DNA from: Paracoccaceae bacterium
Lineage (GTDB): Bacteria; Pseudomonadota; Alphaproteobacteria; Rhodobacterales; Rhodobacteraceae
DNA: 17,496 bases
Direction of reading: 5' to 3'
Assembly (NCBI GenBank): GCA_016937725.1
Contig: JAFGVZ010000016.1
Location: 1 to 17,496, forward strand
The notes beneath the pieces are model-generated. The model did not search any database. It had not been told where the DNA came from and was given only the letters and a program-made list of their open reading frames with translations. Both the position numbers and the translations under genes were made by a program. This document shows, in pieces, positions 1-7,924 of the stretch. Positions within the stretch are counted from its first letter, which is position 1. Each line of letters begins with the position of its first letter.

Positions 1-1100
1 TAGAAATCGACATTCGGATACAGCTTCTTGTCCACGAAATACGGATCTTCGAGCGCGATCTTTTCCAGTTCCTTGGCGACTTTCAGGGTCTCGTTATTCT
101 CGATCCCCAGCAGCCCCAGAACCTCGTCCGCCGATTGCTTCATGACCTTGGCGCGCGGGTCAAAGTTTTTATACACGCGGTGGCCAAATCCCATCAGGCG
201 GAACGGATCGTCCTTGTCCTTGGCGCGGGCAATGTATTCGGGAATGCGGTCCACCGTCCCGATTTCCTGCAACATTTCCAGACAGGCCTGGTTCGCACCG
301 CCATGCGCAGGCCCCCACAGGCAGGCGATGCCAGCGGCAATCGACGCGAACGGGTTTGCACCCGAAGACGATGCCAGACGCACCGTTGAGGTGGAGGCGT
401 TTTGCTCGTGGTCGGCATGCAGCATCATGATCCGGTCCATCGCGCGGCTGAGGATTGGGTCGACGACATAATCCTCTGCCGGAACCGAAAAACACATGTG
501 CAAAAAATTGCCCGAATAATCGAGGCTGTTCTTCGGATAGACGAAGGGTTGGCCGATGGAATACTTGAAGGCCCAAGCTGCAATCGTCGGCATTTTCGCA
601 ATCATGCGAATAGATGCCACCTCGCGCTGCCACGGGTCGTTGATATCGGTTGAATCGTGGTAGAAAGCGGACATGGCGCCGACCACACCGACCATGATCG
701 CCATCGGGTGCGCATCGCGGCGGAAGCCCCGGAAGAAATACTGCATCTGTTCGTGCAGCATGGTGTGACGGGTGACGCGGGCCTCGAAGTCTTCCAACTC
801 ACCTGCGCTGGGCAATTCGCCATAGAGCAGCAGGTAGCAGCATTCGAGGAAATGTGATTTGTCGGCCAGTTCTTCGATCGGGTAACCCCGATATAGAAGT
901 TCGCCCTTGTCGCCATCAATATAGGTGATGGTCGAGGAGCAAGACGCGGTCGAGGTGAAGCCTGGGTCATAAGTAAATACATCGCCTTGCGCATAAAGCT
1001 TGCGGATGTCGATCACATCCGGCCCGACCGAAGGCTTCATGATTGGCAGGTCGATAACCTTGTCGCCGATTGTCAGCTTTGCCGAGTCTGTGTCTGCCAT
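1..1100 (-). CDS. gltA: Citrate synthase, type II hexameric (3' end cut by window edge)
   Basis: Condenses acetyl-CoA and oxaloacetate to citrate, the entry step of the TCA cycle in the cytoplasm. About 366 residues are visible, against roughly 430 for the family, so only the C-terminal part is missing. The translation carries the conserved LHADHEQNASTSTVR block, the catalytic His in GPAHGGANQA, the second catalytic His in MGFGHRVYKN, and YPNVDF at the very edge, whose Asp (codon at 6-8) is the third catalytic residue. Start ATG is at 1098-1100, with AAGGAAG a few bases upstream. The N-terminal beta-strand domain is that of the NADH-sensitive bacterial type; NADH inhibition is inferred from the family, not seen. 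It lies 97 bases downstream of gltX's last sense codon on the same strand, so it may share that transcript or use its own promoter. Confidence 0.97.
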   Translation of the reverse strand, partial: MADTDSAKLTIGDKVIDLPIMKPSVGPDVIDIRKLYAQGDVFTYDPGFTSTASCSSTITYIDGDKGELLYRGYPIEELADKSHFLECCYLLLYGELPSAGELEDFEARVTRHTMLHEQMQYFFRGFRRDAHPMAIMVGVVGAMSAFYHDSTDINDPWQREVASIRMIAKMPTIAAWAFKYSIGQPFVYPKNSLDYSGNFLHMCFSVPAEDYVVDPILSRAMDRIMMLHADHEQNASTSTVRLASSSGANPFASIAAGIACLWGPAHGGANQACLEMLQEIGTVDRIPEYIARAKDKDDPFRLMGFGHRVYKNFDPRAKVMKQSADEVLGLLGIENNETLKVAKELEKIALEDPYFVDKKLYPNVDF

Positions 1101-1175
1101 TTCGCTTCCTTCATGTCTGCCTGCCGGCAAAGTCGCCGGGCAGATGGGCTACGATCTCGGCGCGTTTGCGCCGGA

Positions 1176-2579
1176 TTATTCAGTGGCATCCTTGATCCGC
1201 GCGAGTGATTCGTCACGCCCAAGGACAAGCATCATGTCGAACACGCTGGGGCTGGCCATACGACCGGCGAGAGCAGCGCGCAAAGGTTGCGCCAACTTGC
1301 CAAGACCTAGGCCATGTTCTTGCGCCAGCGCGCTTACACATTCCTCTAATTCTGTCCGGCTCCACGTAGCAGTTTGCAAGCGCGGCGTCAATTCTCTCAG
1401 TATACCGCGGGATACATCGTCAAGGGCCTTGGCCGATTTCTCATCCAAGTCCAACGGACGATCGACCAAGACAAATCTTGCTTTTTCAATAAGTTGATCA
1501 AAGCCCTTTGCCTTGTCTTTGACAATGGGCATGGCCTGAAGCAGCAGCGCCGCGTGCGCCTTGGGCAAGGCATCTTCGCCTTTTGCGGCGCGGTATGCCT
1601 CTAATTCATGCAGCAGTGCAGCATCGTCCGCATCGCTCATGTGTTGCGCGGTCAAATGGTCCAGTTTCTTGAAGTCCAGCCGCGCGGGGGATTTGCCGAT
1701 TCCCCCAAGGTCGAACCAGTCTTGCGCCTGCGAATCGGTGAAGAATTCGTCATCGCCGTGGCTCCAGCCCAACCGGGCCAGATAGTTACGCATCGCCGCT
1801 GCCGGATACCCCATAAGCTGATATTCCTCGACCCCCAGCGCGCCGTGGCGTTTGGACAGTTTCTTGCCATCGGGGCCATGGATCAGCGGGATATGCGCCC
1901 AGATCGGCACATCCCACCCCATCGCGGTATAGACCAGCATCTGCCGCGCGGCGTTGTTCAGGTGGTCATCGCCGCGAATAACGTGTGTTATGCCCATGTC
2001 ATGGTCATCGACCACCACGGCCAGCATATAAGTGGGTGTGCCGTCCGACCGTAGCAACACCATGTCATCCAACTGGTCATTGCGAATGCGGACATCGCCT
2101 TGCACTTGGTCGTGGATGATCGTCTCGCCCTCCAAGGGCGCTTTCACGCGCACAACATAGGGCGCACCCGGGTGGTTTGCCGGGTCCGCATCGCGCCAAG
2201 GCGAGCGGTAGAGGGTCGAGCGCCCTTCGGCGCGCGCGGTTTCGCGGAAGACCTCAATCTCGTCTTGCGTGGCGAAACACTTGTAGGCGGTGCCGTCGGC
2301 CAGCATCTGATGCGCCACCTCGGCATGCCGGTCGGCGCGGGCGAACTGGCTGATCGGTTCGCCATCCCAATCCAGCCCTAGCCATGTCAGGCCCTTCAGA
2401 ATGGCCTCTGTGGCCTCCGGGGTAGAGCGTTCGCGGTCGGTATCTTCAATCCGCAACAGGAACTGGCCACCCCGCCCGCGGGCATAAAGCCAGTTGAACA
2501 AAGCTGTCCGCGCGCCTCCGATATGCAGATACCCGGTGGGCGAGGGCGCGAAACGGGTGACGACAGGCGTATCGGACAT
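1176..2579 (-). CDS. gltX: Glutamyl-tRNA synthetase
   Basis: Class I aminoacyl-tRNA synthetase of 467 residues that charges tRNA-Glu (and, in bacteria lacking GlnRS, also tRNA-Gln before amidation). The N-terminal catalytic fold starts with APSPTGYLHIGG (residues 11-22, the HIGH motif), followed by RIEDTDRERS (43-52) and the KMSKS-type loop KKLSKRHGA (239-247); the anticodon-binding helical region fills the C-terminal third. Length is normal. ATG at 2577-2579 is preceded by AAAAGG about 10 bases upstream. Alphaproteobacteria often carry two GltX paralogues; this sequence looks like a complete discriminating or non-discriminating GluRS, and the tRNA preference cannot be read from here. It is divergent from comEC across 78 bases. 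Confidence 0.97.
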   Translation of the reverse strand: MSDTPVVTRFAPSPTGYLHIGGARTALFNWLYARGRGGQFLLRIEDTDRERSTPEATEAILKGLTWLGLDWDGEPISQFARADRHAEVAHQMLADGTAYKCFATQDEIEVFRETARAEGRSTLYRSPWRDADPANHPGAPYVVRVKAPLEGETIIHDQVQGDVRIRNDQLDDMVLLRSDGTPTYMLAVVVDDHDMGITHVIRGDDHLNNAARQMLVYTAMGWDVPIWAHIPLIHGPDGKKLSKRHGALGVEEYQLMGYPAAAMRNYLARLGWSHGDDEFFTDSQAQDWFDLGGIGKSPARLDFKKLDHLTAQHMSDADDAALLHELEAYRAAKGEDALPKAHAALLLQAMPIVKDKAKGFDQLIEKARFVLVDRPLDLDEKSAKALDDVSRGILRELTPRLQTATWSRTELEECVSALAQEHGLGLGKLAQPLRAALAGRMASPSVFDMMLVLGRDESLARIKDATE

Positions 2580-2657
2580 GGGGGCTTAACCTTTTGGAAA
2601 CCATCTGGGCGGCATGCTTGTTCAGGGTTCTAGGCAAGCGCAAAGGGTAGGGCAAGG

Positions 2658-4733
2658 GTGGCTGTCACCAGCTATGAACAGGGTGCACCCGGCTGGGGCG
2701 AGGGACGGGTCGCGCAGGCGCTGGCCGCGCAGCGCGGGCGGCTGTTTTTGTTCGTGCCGGTTTTCCTTGGTATCGGCATTGGCATCTACTTCCTGCTGCC
2801 TGTTGAACCTGAGCGGGTTGAGTGGGCCGTGCTGATGGTTGCTATGGCCTGCGCGGCACTCGTGGCCGTCGCGCTCCCTGTGAACTTGCGCCCTCTGGCG
2901 CTGGCCTGCCTTCTGGTAGGCCTGGGTGCCGCCTTGGCGGGCTTTCGCACACAAATTGTCGCCGCGCCTGTGCTGGACTACCGCTTCTATGGCGCGATAG
3001 AGGGGCGCATTGTCAAGGTTGACCGCTCTGCGAACGGGCATTTGCGGCTAACCTTGGATCGCCCCCGCCTTGCTGGCCTATCGCCCGCCCGCACGCCCGC
3101 GCGGGTGCGGCTGTCATTGCACGGGCCACAGGGCTATATCACGCCGCGCCCCGGCTTGCGGGTTATGACCACTGGCCACCTGTCGCCACCGCCAAAGCCT
3201 TCCGAACCCGGCGGCTTCGATTTTCGTCGTCATGCGTGGTTCGAGCGCTTGGGCGCGGTGGGCTATACGCGCGTTCCCGTGCTGGCCTTGCAGGAAGAGG
3301 GCGGCGCCCCGATGGGCGTGCTGCGCATGCGCCTGTCCCAAGCTTTGCAAGAGCGGATGCCGGGTGCAGCAGGTGGCTTTGCCGCCGCCATCCTGACCGG
3401 GGACCGTTCTGGCGTGGATGTGGCCCATCTGGAAGACCTGCGCAATTCCAACCTTGCGCATTTGCTGGCCATCTCGGGCCTGCATATGGGGTTGCTGACG
3501 GGCTTTGTCTTTGCCGCGCTGCGCTTTGTTATGGCGCTTTGGCCGCGCATGGCGCTGCGTATGCCTACACGCAAGATTGCAGCGGTAGGGGCGTTGGCGG
3601 CGGGGGCATTCTATTTGGCATTGTCGGGCGCCAATGTCGCCACGCAACGCGCCTTCATCATGGTTGCGGTCATGTTTCTGGCGGTGCTGGTGGACCGCAG
3701 GGCCATCTCGCTGCGCAGCGTGGCGTTGGCTGCTGTGATTGTTCTGATCCTGCGTCCAGAAGCATTGGTTCAGGCGGGGTTCCAGATGAGCTTTGCGGCC
3801 ACTGTGGCGTTAGTCGCGATATTCCGCGCGCTGAACGACGATGGCACATGGCGCGGTCGCGTGCCGCGCTGGGCCATGCCGGTGGTGTCGGTCGTGTTAT
3901 GCTCGGTCGTGGCGGGGGTGGCGACGGCGCCCATCGCGGCGGCCAGCTTCAACCGACTGGTGGAATACGGGTTGCTGGCCAATCTGGCGGCAGTGCCGCT
4001 GATGGGGCTGGTCATCATGCCTGCGGGGGTGGTGGCGGCGCTCTTGGCGCCATTCGGGCTGGAAGGCGCACCGCTTGCGATCATGGCCGCGGCCATTGAC
4101 TGGATCCTTTGGGTCGCCGCCTTCGTGGCCGGGCTGGAGGGCAACCTGACGGGCATTGTCCAGCCACCGCGCTGGGTGCTGCCGGTGATGGCGCTGGGCA
4201 GTTTGTGGTTGATCCTATGGGCTGCGCCCGCGCGGTGGCTGGGTGTGCCTGTCGTCGCGCTTGCCACGCTGGGCTGGGCGCTGACGGAACGACCGATTCT
4301 ACTGATCGCAGAAGATGGCGCGGTTATTGGTTTGCTTGGCCCCGAGGGCCGCATTTTAAGCCGTGCCCGGTCTGGCGCCTTTGCCGCTGAAAGCTGGTTG
4401 CAGGCCGATGGCGATCTGGCCAGTCAGGAGCAAGCACAAATGCGCGGCGCGCATGGGCCAAGCGACGCGGTCGTTCACTTGCGCGGTCACGGGTTGGACG
4501 TGGTGCACCTGTCGGGCAAGCGCGGCCTGCAAGACCTAGACACGCTTTGCCTGCCCGACCGGGTGATCGTGACCAACACCGACCCGGAAGTGCTTATCAA
4601 TGGCCCATGCACCCTGCTGTCGCCCAATGTGCTGCGCGGCACGGGCTCTGTCGCATATTACGCAACGAAAGCCGGTGTCGCGCGGCGTGACCTGCGCGAC
4701 ACCGAAGGTCGGCGTCCATGGACGGGCGGGTAG
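2658..4733 (+). CDS. comEC: ComEC/Rec2-family DNA-uptake membrane protein, without metallo-beta-lactamase active site
   Basis: Polytopic inner-membrane protein of 691 residues related to the channel that passes single-stranded DNA during natural transformation. Order of parts: two N-terminal hydrophobic segments (about 30-48 and 57-100); a soluble DUF4131/OB-like domain (about 105-215); the competence domain with the conserved NLAHLLAISGLHMG block (265-278) and many membrane helices to about 545; and a soluble C-terminal tail (546-691). In Bacillus-type ComEC the tail is a metallo-beta-lactamase-like nuclease with an HxHxDH motif. I find no such motif here, so this is the short alphaproteobacterial form with a degenerate tail. 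Start is GTG at 2658, chosen because AGGG-type Shine-Dalgarno bases lie just upstream and no in-frame ATG is near. It converges on grxD with 13 bases between. Competence itself cannot be inferred from this gene alone. Confidence 0.92.
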   Translation: MAVTSYEQGAPGWGEGRVAQALAAQRGRLFLFVPVFLGIGIGIYFLLPVEPERVEWAVLMVAMACAALVAVALPVNLRPLALACLLVGLGAALAGFRTQIVAAPVLDYRFYGAIEGRIVKVDRSANGHLRLTLDRPRLAGLSPARTPARVRLSLHGPQGYITPRPGLRVMTTGHLSPPPKPSEPGGFDFRRHAWFERLGAVGYTRVPVLALQEEGGAPMGVLRMRLSQALQERMPGAAGGFAAAILTGDRSGVDVAHLEDLRNSNLAHLLAISGLHMGLLTGFVFAALRFVMALWPRMALRMPTRKIAAVGALAAGAFYLALSGANVATQRAFIMVAVMFLAVLVDRRAISLRSVALAAVIVLILRPEALVQAGFQMSFAATVALVAIFRALNDDGTWRGRVPRWAMPVVSVVLCSVVAGVATAPIAAASFNRLVEYGLLANLAAVPLMGLVIMPAGVVAALLAPFGLEGAPLAIMAAAIDWILWVAAFVAGLEGNLTGIVQPPRWVLPVMALGSLWLILWAAPARWLGVPVVALATLGWALTERPILLIAEDGAVIGLLGPEGRILSRARSGAFAAESWLQADGDLASQEQAQMRGAHGPSDAVVHLRGHGLDVVHLSGKRGLQDLDTLCLPDRVIVTNTDPEVLINGPCTLLSPNVLRGTGSVAYYATKAGVARRDLRDTEGRRPWTGG

Positions 4734-4746
4734 ACCAGCTCCGCGC

Positions 4747-5106
4747 TTAGGCGTTGGCTTCGCGGATTTTCTCGGCAGCGTCCTTGTCAAAGGTCACGCC
4801 CTTTTCTGCGAGCAACTGGTCCAGCTCGCCCGACAAGGTCATCTCGGTCACGATATCGCAGCCGCCGACGAACTCGCCTTTGACGTAAAGCTGCGGGATC
4901 GTGGGCCAGTCGGAATAGTCCTTGATGGCCGCGCGAATGTCTTCATCCGCCAGAACGTTCACATCGGCATATTCGACGCCCATGAAGTTCAGCACCCCCG
5001 CTACGCGGCTGGAAAAGCCACATTGCGGCATGGTTTTGGTGCCTTTCATGAACAGCACCACGTCATTGTCGGTGACGGTTTTCTTAATCGTGTCTTGGGC
5101 GCTCAT
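4747..5106 (-). CDS. grxD: Monothiol glutaredoxin, Grx4 family
   Basis: Cytoplasmic 119-residue monothiol glutaredoxin. It carries the diagnostic CGFS active site (residues 29-32), the glutathione-contacting Lys in MKGT (about 20-23), the cis-Pro motif WPTIPQ (67-72) and GGCD (81-84). Proteins of this class do not reduce disulfides efficiently. As homodimers, or as heterodimers with BolA proteins, they bind a glutathione-ligated [2Fe-2S] cluster and act in cluster trafficking and iron sensing. The gene starts at ATG 5104-5106 with AGAGGA 6 bases upstream. It follows bolA by 33 bases on the same strand, which matches the known physical partnership. It is the last gene of the purL-bolA-grxD run, and no hairpin terminator is visible before comEC's convergent end. 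Confidence 0.96.
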   Translation of the reverse strand: MSAQDTIKKTVTDNDVVLFMKGTKTMPQCGFSSRVAGVLNFMGVEYADVNVLADEDIRAAIKDYSDWPTIPQLYVKGEFVGGCDIVTEMTLSGELDQLLAEKGVTFDKDAAEKIREANA

Positions 5107-5139
5107 GGCAATCCTCTTTCGGTTCAGTGGGGGCGCGGT

Positions 5140-5382
5140 TCAATCGGGCGCTTTGGTGGTCAGGGCCAGCGCATGCAATTCGCCATGGCTGCCGTCCATC
5201 TTGCCTTTCAGCGCGGCATAGACGGCGCGTTGTTGCTGCACACGGTTCAAACCGCGAAAGCTGTCGTCGATCACTTCGGCGGCGTAATGGTTCCCGTCAC
5301 CGGCAAGATCCGTGATCGTCACTTTGCCGTTCGGGAAACTTTCCTTCAGCAGCGTTTCAAGTTCTTCGGCGGAAATGGCCAT
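5140..5382 (-). CDS. bolA: BolA/IbaG-family protein
   Basis: Small 80-residue BolA-fold protein (alpha-beta-beta-alpha-alpha-beta). Conserved landmarks are the GDGNHYAAEV strand with His32, the RVQQQRAVYAAL helix (47-58), and the C-terminal ELHALALTT strand with His70, the invariant cluster-ligating His. BolA proteins partner with CGFS glutaredoxins to hold a [2Fe-2S] cluster; the adjacent grxD supplies such a partner. The RVQQ-R segment and ALALTT ending resemble the IbaG/BolA2 subgroup more than stress-induced E. coli BolA, but the two are hard to tell apart at this length. ATG at 5380-5382 has CAGGGA 9 bases upstream. It lies 54 bases downstream of purL, consistent with one transcript. Confidence 0.94.
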   Translation of the reverse strand: MAISAEELETLLKESFPNGKVTITDLAGDGNHYAAEVIDDSFRGLNRVQQQRAVYAALKGKMDGSHGELHALALTTKAPD

Positions 5383-5436
5383 GCGTGTGGTCCCTGTTTG
5401 GTCTTGCAGGATAGGTAATCCCCGCGTTTTCGTGAA

Positions 5437-7602
5437 TCAAGCCGCGCCGATGGCTTTGGCGAAACTGCCGCGATACAGCGCGGACAGATCCGCCAAGGCG
5501 GCGCTGTCGCCGCCCAAGCTGACCGTGTCGCCGCCAAAACGGCCCACAACGGCAATGCTGACGCCGGCTTGGCCTGCGGCGACCATCAGCGCCTCTGCCT
5601 GATCGAAGCTTGCGGCCACAAGGTAGCGTGCCTGATCTTCGCCGAATAACTGGCCAATGTCGCTGCTGTCGAGCGTCACGCCCATGCAAGCCGCTTCGGC
5701 CATCTCGAACGCGGCCAGTGCCAGCCCGCCATCTGACAGGTCGGTCGCGGCAGTGACAACCGCACGGTTCGCGCGCAGGAAATCACCATTGCGGCGCTCG
5801 GCATCCAGATCGACATATGGCGCATCGCCCGCCTCTAGGCCCGCGGCTTCGGCAAGCAGGGCGGATTGGCCCACATGGCCCTTGGTTTCCCCGATCACGA
5901 TTGCCAGATCGCCTTCTGAAGGCAGGCCCGCGATGATTTGCGTGATATCGGCAATCAGCCCGACCGCGCCTATGGTGGGCGTGGGCAAGATGGGTTTGCC
6001 GTCAGTTTCATTATACAGGCTGACATTGCCCGACACGATGGGCATGTCGAGCGCCGTGCAAGCCGCGCCGATGCCCTGAATCGCACCCACGAACTGGCCC
6101 ATAATCTCTGGCTTTTCGGGGTTGCCGAAATTCAGGTTGTCGGTCGTGGCCAAGGGCACAGCCCCAACGGCGCTCAGGTTGCGATACGCTTCGGCTACGG
6201 CTTGTTTGCCGCCCTCGAACGGGTTGGCGCGCACGTAGCGTGGCGTCACATCACTGGTGAAGGCCAACGCCTTGGTTGTGCCATGCACCCGCACCACGCC
6301 TGCGCCAAGGCCGGGGGTGCGCACTGTGTCGCCCATGACCTGGCTGTCATATTGCTCCCACACCCACGCTTTGTGGGCGTAGTTGGGCGAAGCGATCAAC
6401 GCGCGCAGCCCGTCCATCGGCGCAATTGCGGGCAGGTCGGGCAAGTCGTCCGCCTTTGGGGTCTCGACCCAAGGGCGGTCGTATTCGGGCGCGCTAGAAG
6501 ACAGTTTCGACAGCGGCAGATCCGCCACCACGTCATTTCCATGCAAGATCAGGAAGCGGTCTTCGGCAATGGTTTCGCCCACGATAGCGAAATCCAGATC
6601 CCATTTCTCGAAAATCGCGCGGGCCTCTGCCTCCATCTCGGGCTTCAGCACCATTAACATGCGTTCCTGAGATTCCGACAGCATCATCTCGTAGGCTGTC
6701 ATCGCCGTTTCGCGTTGCGGCACGTCATCGAGTTGCAGCTTCACGCCCAAGCCGCCCTTGTCGCCCATTTCCACGGCCGAACAGGTCAAACCCGCCGCGC
6801 CCATATCCTGAATGGAAATCACGGCACCCGATGCCATGAGTTCCAGACACGCTTCCAACAGCCGCTTTTCGGTGAACGGGTCGCCTACCTGCACGGTGGG
6901 GCGTTTTTCTTCAATCGTGTCATCGAATTCGGCGCTGGCCATGGTGGCGCCACCGACGCCGTCGCGGCCCGTCTTGGCGCCCAAGTAAACCACGGGCATA
7001 CCCACGCCGCTGGCCGCCGAATAGAAAATCTTGTCCGCATCGGCCAGACCGGCAGCGAAGGCGTTCACAAGGCAATTGCCGTTATAGGCAGGGTGAAAGC
7101 GCACCTCGCCGCCCACGGTGGGCACACCGAAACAATTGCCATAGCCGCCCACCCCTTGCACCACGCCCGACACCAGATGCGGGGTTTTCGGATGGCTTGG
7201 TTCGCCAAAGCTAAGCGCGTTCATCGCCGCGATTGGCCTTGCGCCCATGGTGAACACGTCGCGTAAAATGCCGCCCACGCCGGTTGCCGCGCCCTGATAG
7301 GGCTCAATATAGCTGGGGTGGTTGTGGCTCTCCATCTTGAAGATAACGGCCTGCCCATCGCCAATATCGACCACGCCTGCGTTTTCGCCGGGGCCGCAAA
7401 TGACCTGCGGGCCCGTGGTGGGCAGCGTGCGCAGCCATTTCTTGGACGATTTGTAAGAACAATGCTCGTTCCACATGGCCGAGAAGATGCCCAGCTCTGT
7501 AAAGCTGGGTTCGCGCCCAATGATGTCTAGGATGCGATCATATTCATCGGGTGACAGGCCATGCGCCGCGATCAGCTCTGGGGTGAGGGCAGGGTCAGTC
7601 AT
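5437..7602 (-). CDS. purL: Phosphoribosylformylglycinamidine synthase, small PurL subunit
   Basis: Step four of de novo purine synthesis: ATP-dependent conversion of FGAR plus glutamine-derived ammonia to FGAM. At 721 residues this is the small PurL that works with PurQ (glutaminase) and PurS, not the large fused enzyme; neither partner is in the window. Visible motifs are WNEHCSYKSSKKWLR near the N-terminus (catalytic His), GPGENAGVVD, KMESHNHPS (90-98) for ATP/Mg binding, and the paired AIRS-like domains repeated in the second half. The frame is open up to 7623 (TTG), but ATG at 7600-7602 (MTDPAL) is preferred because GAGAGG sits 9 bases upstream. It heads the purL-bolA-grxD run. Confidence 0.97.
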   Translation of the reverse strand: MTDPALTPELIAAHGLSPDEYDRILDIIGREPSFTELGIFSAMWNEHCSYKSSKKWLRTLPTTGPQVICGPGENAGVVDIGDGQAVIFKMESHNHPSYIEPYQGAATGVGGILRDVFTMGARPIAAMNALSFGEPSHPKTPHLVSGVVQGVGGYGNCFGVPTVGGEVRFHPAYNGNCLVNAFAAGLADADKIFYSAASGVGMPVVYLGAKTGRDGVGGATMASAEFDDTIEEKRPTVQVGDPFTEKRLLEACLELMASGAVISIQDMGAAGLTCSAVEMGDKGGLGVKLQLDDVPQRETAMTAYEMMLSESQERMLMVLKPEMEAEARAIFEKWDLDFAIVGETIAEDRFLILHGNDVVADLPLSKLSSSAPEYDRPWVETPKADDLPDLPAIAPMDGLRALIASPNYAHKAWVWEQYDSQVMGDTVRTPGLGAGVVRVHGTTKALAFTSDVTPRYVRANPFEGGKQAVAEAYRNLSAVGAVPLATTDNLNFGNPEKPEIMGQFVGAIQGIGAACTALDMPIVSGNVSLYNETDGKPILPTPTIGAVGLIADITQIIAGLPSEGDLAIVIGETKGHVGQSALLAEAAGLEAGDAPYVDLDAERRNGDFLRANRAVVTAATDLSDGGLALAAFEMAEAACMGVTLDSSDIGQLFGEDQARYLVAASFDQAEALMVAAGQAGVSIAVVGRFGGDTVSLGGDSAALADLSALYRGSFAKAIGAA

Positions 7603-7611
7603 GTTTGGCAT

Positions 7612-7617
7612 CCTCTC
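7612..7617 (-). promoter_or_regulatory. purL ribosome-binding site (decides the start)
   Basis: On the minus strand this reads GAGAGG, 9 bases before ATG 7600-7602. It argues against the upstream in-frame TTG at 7623 and against the ATG at 7609-7611, which would overlap the Shine-Dalgarno spacing. Confidence 0.7.
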
Positions 7618-7632
7618 AGGCAAGCATGCTGC

Positions 7633-7659
7633 CTATTATGCTATCGCGTGCTTAAGCAA
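7633..7659 (-). promoter_or_regulatory. Possible sigma-70 promoter for purL
   Basis: On the minus strand TTGCTT (7654-7659) and TAATAG (7633-7638) are separated by 15 bases and lie about 30-55 bases before the purL start. Spacing is shorter than ideal and the -35 is imperfect, so this is only a candidate. No PurR-type or riboswitch-like structure was recognised in 7603-7740. Confidence 0.22.
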
Positions 7660-7741
7660 AAGGGGCTGCATCCAGATCCGGATACGACAACATCGAATCT
7701 GCAAGGACTGCCGCAGCCGCATCATGCTGGCGCAACGACAT

Positions 7742-7769
7742 AAAAAAAGGCCGAGCGCAATGCTCGGCC
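7742..7769 (-). terminator. Rho-independent terminator
   Basis: On the minus strand an 8-bp perfect stem GGCCGAGC / GCTCGGCC with a 5-nt loop (7749-7769) is followed directly by seven T residues (complement of A 7742-7748). It points the same way as lysR and purL, and ends transcripts coming from the lysR side or from the small-RNA promoter before purL. On the plus strand no T tract follows the stem, so it is one-directional. Confidence 0.8.
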
Positions 7770-7819
7770 GAAGTCCAACAGGGAGGTTAAGACATGAATG
7801 GCTCTCAATCACGTCTTAC
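7742..7819 (-). ncRNA. Candidate trans-acting small RNA, about 78 nt
   Basis: Read on the minus strand, the segment has four consecutive parts. A promoter-like pair lies just upstream. A 10-bp stem-loop follows (arms 7809-7818 and 7788-7797, 11-nt loop), in which one pair is a G-U wobble. Then comes an 18-nt apparently unpaired stretch containing ACCUCCC (7781-7787). Last is an intrinsic terminator (7742-7769). On the plus strand the wobble would be an A-C mismatch, so the structure favours minus-strand RNA. CCUCC-type unpaired segments are a known feature of alphaproteobacterial trans-acting sRNAs that block Shine-Dalgarno sequences. Alternatively it is a 3'-UTR fragment of the LysR transcript, or merely that gene's terminator. 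I do not recognise a named family. Confidence 0.5.
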
Positions 7820-7824
7820 CGCCA

Positions 7825-7852
7825 ATTAAATGACCAAAGAGATGTTTCGCAA
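7825..7852 (-). promoter_or_regulatory. Candidate sigma-70 promoter for the small RNA
   Basis: On the minus strand TTGCGA (7847-7852) and TTTAAT (7825-7830) are separated by 16 bases, with four of six and five of six matches to the sigma-70 consensus. The predicted start at about 7818-7819 coincides with the first base of the 5' hairpin, which supports reading the two together. Confidence 0.4.
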
Positions 7853-7924
7853 GTTAATATCCTTTGACCCTGCAACAACCCCGACATGCGTTGCACACAT
7901 GCCTCAGGTTCAGGTTGAGGAAGG

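Noticed and set aside
3236..4099. Open frame of 287 codons within comEC.
   Set aside because: Alternate-frame shadow of a GC-rich gene; glycine- and cysteine-rich with no domain, while the comEC frame is clearly genuine.
4600..5418. 272-codon plus-strand frame spanning the end of comEC, grxD and bolA.
   Set aside because: Antisense to two well-recognised genes and without family features.
7794..7829. Plus-strand mini-ORF of 11 codons with a perfect GGGAGG ribosome-binding site 7 bases before its ATG.
   Set aside because: The Shine-Dalgarno-like bases are the complement of the CCUCCC segment of the small-RNA candidate; no plus-strand promoter is apparent, and the peptide is too short to judge.
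7867..7922. Short imperfect hairpins (ACCTGAACCT repeats; ATGTGT/ACGCAT) after lysR as a lysR terminator.
   Set aside because: Stems of five or six pairs with no T tract; the real terminator lies further on at 7742-7769.
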